Assembly: GCF_014696385.1 (NCBI RefSeq)
Contig: NZ_JACJQB010000022.1
Span: forward strand, 1 to 58,336
From: Pseudanabaena mucicola FACHB-723
GTDB taxonomy: Bacteria; Cyanobacteriota; Cyanobacteriia; Pseudanabaenales; Pseudanabaenaceae
Length of the DNA stretch: 58,336 nucleotides
Direction: 5' to 3'
Below are positions 37,065 through 46,233 of this stretch, piece after piece (position 1 is the first letter of the stretch; each line of letters starts with the position of its first letter). Below the pieces are notes generated by a model. It made no database searches, had not been told where the DNA came from, and was given only the letters and a program-made list of their open reading frames with translations. The translations under genes were made by a program, and so were the position numbers.

Positions 37065-38372
37065 ATGACTGCAACGATTGTTTCTCCTTACACCAGCGAG
37101 CGTGTTGACACCTTCAGTAATCTCAAGTGCAAAGAGTGCGGTGCAGAGTATGAAGCCAAGGCGATGCATGTTTGCGAACTGTGCTTTGGTCCCCTTGAAG
37201 TTGCCTACAACTACGATGCGATCGCAGCGAAAGTCAGCCGTGAAACGATCCAAGCTGGCCCTCTCTCAATTTGGCGCTATCGTGACTTCTTGCCCGTCAA
37301 GACTGACAACTACATTGACGTATCCACTGGCATGACCCCCCTGATCAAGGCAAATCGCCTTGCCAAACGTCTCGGCATCAAAAATCTCTACATTAAAAAT
37401 GATGCGGTCAACATGCCTACTTTGAGCTTTAAGGATCGGGTAGTATCCGTCGCTCTCAGCCGCGCCCGCGAGCTTGGCTTTACCACCGTCGCCTGTGCTA
37501 GCACTGGTAACTTGGCAAACTCCACTGCCGCGATCGCTGCCCATGCAGGTTTAGAGTGTTGTGTCTTTATCCCCTCCGATCTCGAAGCAGGTAAAGTCCT
37601 CGGCACAACTATTTACAACCCCAAAGTATTTGCTGTCCATGGTAACTATGACCAAGTAAACCGTCTCTGCTCTGAAGTCGCCAATACTCACGGTTGGGGC
37701 TTTGTGAATATTAACTTGCGTCCTTACTATTCTGAAGGTTCTAAGACCCTTGGCTATGAAGTGATCGAGCAACTAGGCTGGAAGCTGCCTGATCACATCG
37801 TTGCACCTTTAGCTTCTGGTTCATTGTTCACCAAAATCTACAAAGGCTTTAATGAATTTGTGAAGGTGGGCTTAGTCGAAGATAAACCCGTTCGTTTTAG
37901 TGGTGCACAGGCAGAAGGTTGCTCACCCATCGCTTCGGCATTCAAAGAAGGTCGTGATTTTATTACACCTGTTAAGCCTAAGACCATTGCCAAGAGTATT
38001 GCGATCGGTAATCCTGCCGATGGTGTCTATGCGATCGACATTGCTCACAAGACTAACGGCAATATCGAATCAGTCAATGATGATGAAATCATCCAAGCTA
38101 TGAAGTTACTTGCTGAAACTGAAGGCATTTTTACAGAGACTGCTGGCGGAACGACAATTGCAGTTCTCAAGAAGTTGGTTGAAGCTGGCAAAATTGATCC
38201 TGAAGAAACTACCGTTGTCTACATCACAGGTAACGGATTAAAAACTCAAGAGGCAATTCAGGGTTATGTTGGTGAACCTTTCTTGATCGAGCCAAAGCTG
38301 GATAGTTTCGAGCGGGCGCTAGAGCGTTCACACACATTAGACAAACTAGAGTGGCAAACAGTTTCTGTTTAG
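37065..38372 (+). CDS. thrC: Threonine synthase
   Basis: PLP enzyme converting O-phosphohomoserine to threonine. The 435-residue protein begins with a zinc-ribbon-like pair of cysteine couples (Cys22/25 and Cys37/40), as in plant-type threonine synthases. The Schiff-base lysine is Lys123 in LSFKDR, and the phosphate-binding CASTGNLANS loop follows. ATG 37065 agrees with the family start. It stands alone and ends in a palindrome. Confidence 0.95.
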   Translation: MTATIVSPYTSERVDTFSNLKCKECGAEYEAKAMHVCELCFGPLEVAYNYDAIAAKVSRETIQAGPLSIWRYRDFLPVKTDNYIDVSTGMTPLIKANRLAKRLGIKNLYIKNDAVNMPTLSFKDRVVSVALSRARELGFTTVACASTGNLANSTAAIAAHAGLECCVFIPSDLEAGKVLGTTIYNPKVFAVHGNYDQVNRLCSEVANTHGWGFVNINLRPYYSEGSKTLGYEVIEQLGWKLPDHIVAPLASGSLFTKIYKGFNEFVKVGLVEDKPVRFSGAQAEGCSPIASAFKEGRDFITPVKPKTIAKSIAIGNPADGVYAIDIAHKTNGNIESVNDDEIIQAMKLLAETEGIFTETAGGTTIAVLKKLVEAGKIDPEETTVVYITGNGLKTQEAIQGYVGEPFLIEPKLDSFERALERSHTLDKLEWQTVSV

Positions 38373-38393
38373 TTTGATTTGATTATGTTCCTT

Positions 38394-38428
38394 AAAATAA
38401 GAGCAGCGCTACGCGCTGCTCTTATTTT
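38394..38428. terminator. 16-bp perfect palindrome, thrC terminator
   Basis: Arms 38394-38409 and 38413-38428 pair perfectly around TAC closed by GCGC/GCGC. The ends are AAAATAA and TTATTTT. It begins 22 bases beyond the thrC stop. Confidence 0.85.
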
Positions 38429-38471
38429 GTATGAAGTCTTGTAGCTCAGGTAAACGTTAAACTGCTTGTAT

Positions 38472-39389
38472 ATGGAAACTGAATTTAATCCTCTGACGAC
38501 TGCTCATATTGAACTTCAGATAGAAGAAGAATTTCCAGAGATTCGACTCGAAGCGGAAAAGTTTGAGTTGTGGTTTCAACCAGTTTATGAGTTATCAACG
38601 GGCAAAGTTTTACATAATGAGGTACTGTTTCGCTGGCGTGATGAGAAGGGAGATTTGCGTCAGCCGCAGGAATTGTTAATGGCTCTGCAAAATACACAGT
38701 TACTCAAGCAATTAGATAGAATTGTGGTGGAGAAATCGATTGCTATACTTTCTAAACAAGCCAGTGTAACTGTTTCTATTAATCTATCCAATGAGATTTT
38801 CGAGGATCATGATTTTTTGACTCAGCTACATAAATGGCTAATGGAATATCAAGTCAAGCCTCCAAGAATTAGCTTTGAGATCGAAGAGTCAATGCTGTCT
38901 CAAAATCAAGCATTGGTATTGCCATTTATGACAGAATTGCGAATGATGGGGTGTTCGGTGGTAATTGATAATTTTACAGGTAAATTTTTTCCACTATCAC
39001 AATTGCAAGAGTTACCAGTCAATATCATTAAACTCGATCGCAGCTTTGCACTAAAACCTTTAACTTTGGCACAAAAGCAGCTTGCTATGGCAATTTCATA
39101 TACAAGTAAGGTTTTTCAAAAGCAAACGGTGCTGAAGGGAATTGATGATAATTTATCGCTGAAGTTTGCTAATGATTTAGGAATTAAAGGTGTACAGGGA
39201 TATTCGTTAAGTAGACCGCAGAATAAGCCCAAAACCTTTGGTTTAGTTGGTTTAATTTTGGTAAGAATTATCGCTGTTTTGATCGTGTTGTATATTATCA
39301 AAAGTTTCTTGGGTATAAATTTTTTCCAAGATCGCCATGCTTGGGAAGTAATTATTGAATTTATTCAATCTCTGTTTGATGGCAAATAA
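38472..39389 (+). CDS. Degenerate EAL-domain protein with C-terminal membrane helix
   Basis: A 305-residue protein whose first 235 residues follow the cyclic-di-GMP phosphodiesterase (EAL) fold: FELWFQPVYEL, EVLFRWRD, VSINLS, KLDRSF, VQGYSLSRP. Key catalytic sites are altered. EAL reads EVL, the DDFGTG metal loop reads IDNFTG, losing the second Asp, and the late glutamate motif (EGVE-type) reads KGIDD. Loss of the second loop Asp makes hydrolysis unlikely, so it may bind c-di-GMP or proteins without cleaving. A hydrophobic helix (about 255-278) and a short tail anchor it at the membrane. ATG 38472 is preferred over TTG 38466. Confidence 0.85.
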   Translation: METEFNPLTTAHIELQIEEEFPEIRLEAEKFELWFQPVYELSTGKVLHNEVLFRWRDEKGDLRQPQELLMALQNTQLLKQLDRIVVEKSIAILSKQASVTVSINLSNEIFEDHDFLTQLHKWLMEYQVKPPRISFEIEESMLSQNQALVLPFMTELRMMGCSVVIDNFTGKFFPLSQLQELPVNIIKLDRSFALKPLTLAQKQLAMAISYTSKVFQKQTVLKGIDDNLSLKFANDLGIKGVQGYSLSRPQNKPKTFGLVGLILVRIIAVLIVLYIIKSFLGINFFQDRHAWEVIIEFIQSLFDGK

Positions 39390-39496
39390 TTACTGTAGGA
39401 TATTGACTCAATAGCATTGGGATAAATCACTCTACGAATGTTTTTTCACCTTAATTTCATTGTTTCAAGAGATCTAGTCAAAGGTTCCCCATATCT

Positions 39497-39622
39497 ATGA
39501 CTACCAAAGGCTTAAAGGAGAAAATAATGATTCAGTCAGAGATTTCACTCAAATTATTCATAATTATTCATGATCATGACAAGATTGATCGTTTAGATAC
39601 TCCCTTTCCAACGAAGAAATAG
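39497..39622 (+). CDS. Possible 41- or 31-residue protein
   Basis: From ATG 39497 the ORF has 41 codons. An in-frame ATG at 39527 preceded by AAAGGAG (39514-39520) would give 31 codons with a near-ideal ribosome site. The product (IMIQSEISLKLFIIIHDHDK, then IDRLDTPFPTKK) matches no family I know. The palindrome 12 bases after the stop is where this genome puts gene ends, which mildly supports a real gene. Confidence 0.3.
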   Translation: MTTKGLKEKIMIQSEISLKLFIIIHDHDKIDRLDTPFPTKK

Positions 39623-39633
39623 ACATATAAAAA

Positions 39634-39678
39634 TAAGAAATAGCGTTGCGGCACGAAGAGCCGCAACGCTATTTCTTA
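39634..39678. terminator. 19-bp perfect palindrome before gap2
   Basis: Arms 39634-39652 and 39660-39678 pair perfectly around ACGAAGA. It lies between the EAL gene (or the small ORF) and gap2, all on the plus strand. Confidence 0.75.
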
Positions 39679-39881
39679 CACTGAGAAAGTATTAGTATCA
39701 GCATGACGCTGATCATGTCTCAGTAAAAATATCCTCAAAATTAACGAAATTACTGGCAAGGCTACATTTTTGGAAAAGATCAAAAATTTGCCCAAAGAGC
39801 CAATAAATTAGGTACGGTTTTTCGGTATCATAGGCATCAGATTAAAGTAAAAAGTTAAATTTACATAAAGGGCGATAAAAA

Positions 39882-40895
39882 GTGACTATCAGGGTAGCGA
39901 TTAACGGATTTGGACGTATCGGACGCAACTTCCTCAGATGCTGGGCTGGGCGCACAGATACAAACATAGAACTAGTTGGACTTAACGATACATCCGATCC
40001 CCGTACCAACGCTCACTTGCTCAAGTACGACTCCATGCTGGGCAAATTTGCTGGCGAAGTTAGTGCTGATGACACCACCATTACTGTTAATGGTAAAACC
40101 ATCAAAACCGTCTCCGATCGCAATCCTGACAATTTGCCTTGGAAAGATTGGGGTATTGATCTAGTTATTGAATCTACTGGTGTATTCATTGATAAGGTGG
40201 GCGCTAGCAGACATATCAATGCTGGTGCAAAGAAAGTCTTAATTACAGCCCCTGGCAAAAATGAAGATGGTACGTTTGTTGTTGGTGTCAACGAAGACCA
40301 ATACAACCACGATATCCACAACATCATCAGTAACGCTAGCTGTACGACCAACTGCTTAGCCCCTGTTGCTAAAGTTCTCCTCGAAAACTTCGGTATTGTT
40401 AAGGGTGTGATGACCACCACCCACAGTTACACAGGTGACCAACGTTTGCTAGATGCTAGCCACCGTGATCTGCGTCGTGCTAGAGCAGCAGCTTTGAGCA
40501 TTGTCCCTACATCCACGGGTGCAGCTAAGGCAGTAGCTCTCGTATTGCCAGAACTCGCAGGTAAGCTCAATGGGATTGCATTGCGCGTACCAACTCCTAA
40601 CGTTTCTGTCGTTGACTTTGTCGTAGAAGTTGAAAAGAAAACTATTGCTCAAGAAGTTAACGAAGCTTTCCGTGCTGCTGCTGAAGGTTCAATGAAGGGA
40701 ATTTTAGAGTATAACGAATTGCCTTTGGTTTCCATTGACTACCGTGGTACTGATGCATCTTCAATTGTTGACTCATCCTTGACTATGGTCATGGGCGGCA
40801 ACATGGTTAAGGTTGTCGCATGGTATGACAACGAATGGGGCTATAGCCAACGTGTAGTTGACTTGGCTGAAATTGTTGCTAAGAACTGGAAGTAA
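39882..40895 (+). CDS. gap2: Glyceraldehyde-3-phosphate dehydrogenase, Calvin-cycle type
   Basis: Reduces 1,3-bisphosphoglycerate in carbon fixation. The 337-residue enzyme has [13 protein letters not shown] at the NAD(P) site, catalytic Cys154 (SNASCTTN) and His181. The segment [20 protein letters not shown] matches the cyanobacterial/chloroplast Gap2 group, which uses NADPH and NADH, rather than glycolytic Gap1. The start is GTG 39882; no better ATG lies nearby. It is monocistronic, with a strong terminator. Confidence 0.96.
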   Translation: MTIRVAINGFGRIGRNFLRCWAGRTDTNIELVGLNDTSDPRTNAHLLKYDSMLGKFAGEVSADDTTITVNGKTIKTVSDRNPDNLPWKDWGIDLVIESTGVFIDKVGASRHINAGAKKVLITAPGKNEDGTFVVGVNEDQYNHDIHNIISNASCTTNCLAPVAKVLLENFGIVKGVMTTTHSYTGDQRLLDASHRDLRRARAAALSIVPTSTGAAKAVALVLPELAGKLNGIALRVPTPNVSVVDFVVEVEKKTIAQEVNEAFRAAAEGSMKGILEYNELPLVSIDYRGTDASSIVDSSLTMVMGGNMVKVVAWYDNEWGYSQRVVDLAEIVAKNWK

Positions 40896-40901
40896 GAAAT
40901 C

Positions 40902-40940
40902 AAAAAGAGAGGGGAGTGCCAAGCGCTCCCCTCTCTTTTT
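40902..40940. terminator. 18-bp palindrome, gap2 terminator
   Basis: Arms 40902-40919 and 40923-40940 pair with one G-T wobble around CAA closed by GTGC/GCGC. They are flanked by AAAAA and TTTTT, 6 bases after the stop. Confidence 0.87.
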
Positions 40941-40965
40941 TGATATTTAGCGTAGCTAAAAGACA

Positions 40966-41002
40966 AAGCTTGTATCGCCCACTAAGCAGGTGACACAAGC
41001 TT
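40966..41002. repeat. 14-bp palindrome of the hairpin family
   Basis: AAGCTTGTATCGCC and GGTGACACAAGCTT pair with two mismatches around CACTAAGCA. It shares its core with 8422-8456 and its left arm with 33379-33413, and is followed by the conserved tail. It is a second hairpin after the gap2 terminator. Confidence 0.75.
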
Positions 41003-41004
41003 CT

Positions 41005-41037
41005 GGATTTTAAGTTTAATTATGCCGAACTCCTTAA
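41005..41037 (+). repeat. Conserved tail of the hairpin family
   Basis: GGATTTTAAGTTTAATTATG, then CCGAACTCCTTAA. It corresponds to tails at 8461-8492 and 15891-15924 and ends 20 bases before the cyclase start codon, so it lies in that gene's 5' leader. Confidence 0.65.
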
Positions 41038-41057
41038 TTTGCAAATAGCAATTTTAT

Positions 41058-42998
41058 ATGGCAATCAAAATGAAACTTCCTGTTCCTTTGGTAAATTTTG
41101 GGGATCTGTGTAAAAGTTTGTATAAACGTAATCATCAGCCAATTGTGGCTGGGGTGATTACTGTGGCATTTTCTTTGGGGATCGTTGGACTCAGGAACAG
41201 TGGTGTTTTAAAACAGCCTGAGCTATGGGTGTATGACAGCTTGATGCGATCGCAATTGCAGGAATCCGCCGACCCACGCATTGTTATTGTGGAAATTTCT
41301 GAGGCGGATATTCAAAAATTGCGCTGGCCCTTTAGTGATCGGCTATTCGCCAAGCTTATCAATCAACTTGCGATCGCAAAACCTGCGGTAATTGGTATTG
41401 ATAAATATTTAGATTTACCTGTGTTAGAGGGGCGTGAAGAACTAATCGAGGCAGTTAAAAATGCGGGTAATGTCGTTAATGCCAAATTTGTAGCGACGGT
41501 AGAGGGGCGTAGTGGGGTTGCACCTGCGAAGGATTTAGAGAAAATTAGTCTACATGGCTATGTCAATTTGCTGACCGACAAAGGGGCAATCGTGCGCCGC
41601 GCTTCGATCGTGGGCGATACTGGCTCCTTTGCCTTTGAAATTGCCAATTTTTATCTCCAAAAGATTCACAATACCCAAATAGAATTTAATCCCTCAGCGA
41701 TTCAATTTACAGCAGGTAAGCAAATCATTCCGCGATTGACGGCTGACTATGGCGCTTATCGGCAAGAGGATGATAGTGGCTATCAGATTATGATTCGCTA
41801 CCGTGGCAGACCGAGAGGATTTGAACATATTCAGGCGGATGATGTTATTAGTGGTTTAGTTGCCCCTGAACGTTTGCGCGATCGCATTGTTCTGATTGGC
41901 GTAACCGCAGAAAGCCTCAAGGATAGTTATCCAACACCTGTAACTGTTGATGGGGAAGTGATGTATGGGGTGGAAATCCATGCCAATATCGTCAGTCATT
42001 TGGTCAGCGCCACCTTAAATGATCAAAAATTTATTCAGGTATGGCACAACAATTGGGAAATGCTCTGGATTGTGGCTTGGACAATCATCGGTGGCACAAT
42101 GGCAGCCTTTATTCAAAACGCAGGTAAAAATCTGGGGTTGCTAGGCGTTGCTGTAGTGGGATTAGTGGGAGGTGGACTTTGGGCGTTTGGACAAGCGCTG
42201 TGGCTACCATTATTTCCGACATTGTTAGGTCTGATTACGGCAAATGTCCTTGTCACTGCCTATCAACTAGCAATCCAGCAATCGGAGCGGAAATTATTAG
42301 TGGGCTTATTTTCACGCCATGTGTCCAAGGAATTGGTTGATGTGATTTGGAAAAATCGCGAACAGTTTATGCAAGCAGGGAGAATTGCAGGTCAAGAAGT
42401 CTATGTGACTGTCCTATTTACGGACATGCGGAACTTTAGTACAGCCGCAGAAGCCCAATCCCCCAGAGAAACCTTAGATTGGCTGAATACTTATCTGGGT
42501 GCGATTGCCAATGAAGTAATTGCCCATGGTGGCATGATCGACAAATATATTGGGGATGCGGTCATGGCGGTTTTTGGCGTACCAATTCCGCATACCGAAG
42601 CATCTGAGCGTACCCACGATGCCCAAGCGGCAGTTACTGCTGCGATCGCAATTGCTCGCAAGCTATCGGCAATGAATGATACGTGGGTGGCACAGGGGCT
42701 ACCCCCCGTCGGTACTGGCATTGGTATTAACTCTGGTGTTGTGATTGCAGGAAGTTTGGGCAGCACTGAACGCCTTGAATATTCAGTTTTGGGCGATACC
42801 GTGAATGTGGCGGCAAGGTTAGAAAGCTTTAACAAAGAAGTTGATGGCGGACCAAATCATATCTTAATCAGTGAAGACACCCATCATCATTTAGATGAGC
42901 GTTTCCACACGGAATTTGTAGGAAAGTATGCGCTCAAGGGCAAAAAACATGAGACAGAAATTTATCGCGTTATCGGACACTGCTCAGTTGAATCGTGA
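41058..42998 (+). CDS. CHASE2-domain adenylate/guanylate cyclase (class III)
   Basis: A 646-residue receptor cyclase. A membrane helix near residues 28-46 leads to an extracytoplasmic CHASE2 sensor domain (about 50-320, with EISEADIQKLRWPFSDR at its start). Two or three helices (about 335-405) precede the cyclase domain. There the metal Asp lies in LFTDMRNFS (about 455), with DKYIGDAVMAVFG (about 494) and LGDTVNVAARLE (about 578). The lysine in DKYIGD is the adenine-selecting residue of adenylate cyclases; the partner position (Ser in EYSVLGD) is not the usual Asp or Thr, so ATP is favoured but not certain. A dispersed repeat occupies its leader. Confidence 0.92.
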   Translation: MAIKMKLPVPLVNFGDLCKSLYKRNHQPIVAGVITVAFSLGIVGLRNSGVLKQPELWVYDSLMRSQLQESADPRIVIVEISEADIQKLRWPFSDRLFAKLINQLAIAKPAVIGIDKYLDLPVLEGREELIEAVKNAGNVVNAKFVATVEGRSGVAPAKDLEKISLHGYVNLLTDKGAIVRRASIVGDTGSFAFEIANFYLQKIHNTQIEFNPSAIQFTAGKQIIPRLTADYGAYRQEDDSGYQIMIRYRGRPRGFEHIQADDVISGLVAPERLRDRIVLIGVTAESLKDSYPTPVTVDGEVMYGVEIHANIVSHLVSATLNDQKFIQVWHNNWEMLWIVAWTIIGGTMAAFIQNAGKNLGLLGVAVVGLVGGGLWAFGQALWLPLFPTLLGLITANVLVTAYQLAIQQSERKLLVGLFSRHVSKELVDVIWKNREQFMQAGRIAGQEVYVTVLFTDMRNFSTAAEAQSPRETLDWLNTYLGAIANEVIAHGGMIDKYIGDAVMAVFGVPIPHTEASERTHDAQAAVTAAIAIARKLSAMNDTWVAQGLPPVGTGIGINSGVVIAGSLGSTERLEYSVLGDTVNVAARLESFNKEVDGGPNHILISEDTHHHLDERFHTEFVGKYALKGKKHETEIYRVIGHCSVES

Positions 42999-43143
42999 GG
43001 GCATGAAAATCAAGCAATGATCGTAAATCCAGAATGGAAAGCGGTCGATCTAATTTGGTGTGCGAGATTCTAGCAAAATTTGCGATCGCACTTCTTCTAG
43101 TTTTGCAATCTAGACAACTTTGCTCACCTCAATGTTCATAAAA

Positions 43144-44466
43144 TTATTGCTCTATTATCAAATATCCCAAGCTCTCTAAATCGCAAATAGTATTTTGTAC
43201 CAAAGGTAATATCTCGACTATACTCTGCGATCGCAAAGTGAGCGGATTGACTGGTCTGATTTTTGCGTAATATTCGCTCAAAGTGCCAATAGTTTGCGGA
43301 GAATCGAGTAAGGGCAATAGACAAGCCGCCATAGAGCTATCAATGGTCACAATTGGCTTAACCAAAGATAAATGTTGACTCAGGTTAACTGTACGACATT
43401 GCATCACACAACTTTGCAAATCAGCGCTAAATCGTTGAGTCTGTAACTGCGGATGTAAGTAGACCCTTGCTGAATACCAGTCATCTTCATTCCCATCTTC
43501 AAAGGATGTCATCTGAGGTGATTGGCGGCTATGACCACACCAAAAATCTAATAGGCGATGGACTGGATTAATTAGCTCATACATCCGCAACTGATCTTCA
43601 ATACTTACATCGGGTAAACTCATTTCCCAAACTAACGGCAAGCTATCCGACTCTTTAAAAAGCTCCCTCAGATTCCAGTCTCGCCAGTTAACCATACTCA
43701 CAAATTCTAGTTCAGACTTTCTTAGTGCCGAAAATAAATCTGCGATTGCAAATCCCTTATCTCCTTGTAATAACTGATTTGTTAATATCTTCTCTTTGCC
43801 AGCTTCTCCCAAAAAACTAGCATCCCAAGTCTGTACTTTGAGATTAACATTATCTTTCAGGGCTTGCATCGTCTCAATTACTGCCTCTATTTCTAGATCT
43901 CCAATGTCCCCATCCATCACCCCCATTAACTTAAACACTTGCTGCGCCCGATAGAAGCTCTCTCTCTGTAAAGCACTATGCAAATTGGCGCGAATAATCC
44001 CATTAGGTTTGAGAACAGATTTCATTGCTGCTAGGGCAATCGCAGGGTCAGGCATCAGATATAAAGTCTCATCGCAGTTTATGTAGTCAAACTGATAGCC
44101 TAGATCAATCAAGTTCTCAATTGATACGCAATGAAATTCAGCATTGTCAAAACCATGATATTTCAGCCTTTGTTCCGCTAGCTTCACGGACTCTGACGAT
44201 ATATCCACCCCAATAATCTTGGCATTAGGATTAGACTCCGCCAAAATCAAAGACTTATATCCAGAGCCGCATCCCGCATCTAAAATCAACCTGCCTGTTG
44301 GATCAATGATTTTGCGATCGCGCCGATAAAAAGCAGTCACTAAATTATGGATATATAACTGATAAGCATTATCCTTGGGCGACTGCTCCAAAGGGATACG
44401 CGGATAGGGGCTACTATCAAACTGTTGACGGACTTTTTCTGTTATTAGAAATTGATCTAGGTTCAC
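43144..44466 (-). CDS. Class I SAM-dependent methyltransferase with C-terminal extension
   Basis: A 440-residue protein. Motif I is LILDAGCGSGYKSLILAE (about 60-77), then IIGVDISSESVKLAEQRL and a CVSIENLIDLG acidic loop. The Rossmann methyltransferase ends near residue 190. The second half has no motif that I recognise. The substrate is unknown. The start codon is GTG 44466, with no ATG nearby. It is transcribed alone, divergent from lnt. Confidence 0.8.
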   Translation of the reverse strand: MNLDQFLITEKVRQQFDSSPYPRIPLEQSPKDNAYQLYIHNLVTAFYRRDRKIIDPTGRLILDAGCGSGYKSLILAESNPNAKIIGVDISSESVKLAEQRLKYHGFDNAEFHCVSIENLIDLGYQFDYINCDETLYLMPDPAIALAAMKSVLKPNGIIRANLHSALQRESFYRAQQVFKLMGVMDGDIGDLEIEAVIETMQALKDNVNLKVQTWDASFLGEAGKEKILTNQLLQGDKGFAIADLFSALRKSELEFVSMVNWRDWNLRELFKESDSLPLVWEMSLPDVSIEDQLRMYELINPVHRLLDFWCGHSRQSPQMTSFEDGNEDDWYSARVYLHPQLQTQRFSADLQSCVMQCRTVNLSQHLSLVKPIVTIDSSMAACLLPLLDSPQTIGTLSEYYAKIRPVNPLTLRSQSIVEILPLVQNTICDLESLGYLIIEQ

Positions 44467-44599
44467 TAAAATTCTGCTTTTGTCATATTCATTGGCTACA
44501 TCATAATTGTAACTGTCTAGTATTTTAAAGAAGGTTCAAATAAGTTTTAGCTCAAACCTTTTATAGTGAGATAGACGGTCAAGCTCCAATCACCCTCCT

Positions 44600-46138
44600 A
44601 TGCACAATTTACGTAATCTCCTGTTTGCTGCCCTTGGGGGAGTGCTGATGGGACTGACTCCCGATCCCTTTAGTCAATGGTGGTTAGCATGGATTGCCCT
44701 AATTCCATTGTGGATGTTGGCGCAAAAGCTCAAGGTCAAAGCTGCGATCGTCATGGGATTTGTCTGGGGATGTTGCTATCACGGCATGGCTCTATTTTGG
44801 ATTACATCTGTGCACCCAATGGAATGGATGGGTGTACCTTGGTGGACAAGTTTCGGGATTGCCACTTTAGTTTGGGTATTGATTACAGCATGGGGAGCAG
44901 TGCTCTCGGGCTTGTGGGCAGGAGGCATGTCATTGCTGACACAGCAGTTAAATGTGACCAGTCGAATTGTGATTGCCTGTGCCATCTTTAGCGGGTTAGA
45001 GATTGTTTGGAGCTGGGGACCACTCTATTGGACAGCGCTAGGCTATACCCAGAGCCCTCACGATTTATTGCTATTGCAGATTAGCCGCATCTCTGGACAG
45101 CAAACGATGACATCGGCGATTGTGGTGATCAATGGACTGTTAGCGGAGATTTTATTGCATAAAACTTGGCGGGAGAGACGCGGTTTTACGATCGCAATTA
45201 TTGCTTTTATCGCCGCCATGGTCAGCTATGGCACATGGGAAATGAATCGCGATCGCATGACCAGCAGCAATGGTCAACCCATTAAAGCAGGAATCATTCA
45301 GGGTAACTTCCCTAATGCCTTAACTGTAAAGCCTAAAGGTTGGGAAATTGCCGTTAACAACTATACCAAGGGCTATGAGAAACTAGCACAATCGGGTGCA
45401 GAAATGATTGTCACGCCTGAAACCGCAATTTCTTTCCTCTATCCCAATTACGACCCACGAAGAGAACCCTTTGATCGCATTGTTGAGAAATATCGCGTTC
45501 CTGTCTGGCTCGGTGGCTTCGGTACAACGCGCAACCCTAACGCCGAAGACCCAAATAACTATACCAATAGCCTGTTTTTAATTGATGGTACTGATCGAAT
45601 TCTTGGGCAGTACGATAAAGTGCGCCTTGTTCCCATTGGTGAATATATTCCCTTCAAGCCAATTTTAGGAAGTTTAATTAAACGTCTATCACCATTGCGT
45701 GGTGAAGTTGATGCAGGTTCGAGTGAACAACTTGTTGATACTCCTTGGGGGCGCTTTATTGTGGGGATTTGCTATGAATCGGCATATCCAGCCACATTCC
45801 GTTTTCAAACCGCCGCAGGTGGAAGACTAATTCTCTCTGCTTCCAATAATGCTCACTTTGCGCCCTACATGTCCGCCCAACACCATGCTCAGGATGTGGC
45901 AAGAGCGATTGAAAGCGATCGCTGGGCAGTGAGGGCAACTAATACTGGTTATTCTGGCTTTGTCGATCCGAATGGGCGCACGGTTTGGCTCTCTGATGTG
46001 AATACCTATGAAACCCATCTAGAAACTGTTTATCTTCGTGATACCAAAACTCTATATGTGTTGTGGGGTGATTGGCTGACACCTTTGCTCTGTTTGGTCA
46101 GTATTGGTATTTATACTAGGCATCGCTTCTATTCTTGA
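44600..46138 (+). CDS. lnt: Apolipoprotein N-acyltransferase
   Basis: Adds the third acyl chain to lipoproteins in the inner membrane. The 512-residue protein has six or so N-terminal membrane helices, then a nitrilase domain with the Glu-Lys-Cys triad: Glu in VTPETAISF (about 274), Lys in QYDKVRLVPIGEYIPF (about 339) and Cys391 in GICYESAYP. A final membrane helix closes the fold. ATG 44600 gives the usual length. An ABC exporter gene follows after 95 bases on the same strand. Confidence 0.95.
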   Translation: MHNLRNLLFAALGGVLMGLTPDPFSQWWLAWIALIPLWMLAQKLKVKAAIVMGFVWGCCYHGMALFWITSVHPMEWMGVPWWTSFGIATLVWVLITAWGAVLSGLWAGGMSLLTQQLNVTSRIVIACAIFSGLEIVWSWGPLYWTALGYTQSPHDLLLLQISRISGQQTMTSAIVVINGLLAEILLHKTWRERRGFTIAIIAFIAAMVSYGTWEMNRDRMTSSNGQPIKAGIIQGNFPNALTVKPKGWEIAVNNYTKGYEKLAQSGAEMIVTPETAISFLYPNYDPRREPFDRIVEKYRVPVWLGGFGTTRNPNAEDPNNYTNSLFLIDGTDRILGQYDKVRLVPIGEYIPFKPILGSLIKRLSPLRGEVDAGSSEQLVDTPWGRFIVGICYESAYPATFRFQTAAGGRLILSASNNAHFAPYMSAQHHAQDVARAIESDRWAVRATNTGYSGFVDPNGRTVWLSDVNTYETHLETVYLRDTKTLYVLWGDWLTPLLCLVSIGIYTRHRFYS

Positions 46139-46233
46139 TTTTTGCCAACAATTTATCTGGGCTTTGATCAGCGCAAAGCGTTGTAAAATGCAAAACTAAT
46201 CCTTGGCGAATTTTAATCATTTGAGCTACAAGT

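Larger units (their letters stand above)
39390..39881. other. Region upstream of gap2
   Basis: It contains a possible small ORF (39497-39622), the palindrome at 39634-39678 and about 200 bases of gap2 leader. I find no RNA gene or other ORF. Confidence 0.5.

Noticed and set aside
40013-40420. 135-codon ORF on the minus strand inside gap2
   Set aside because: It lies wholly inside a highly conserved gene and has no ribosome site or protein-like pattern; it is a shadow of gap2.
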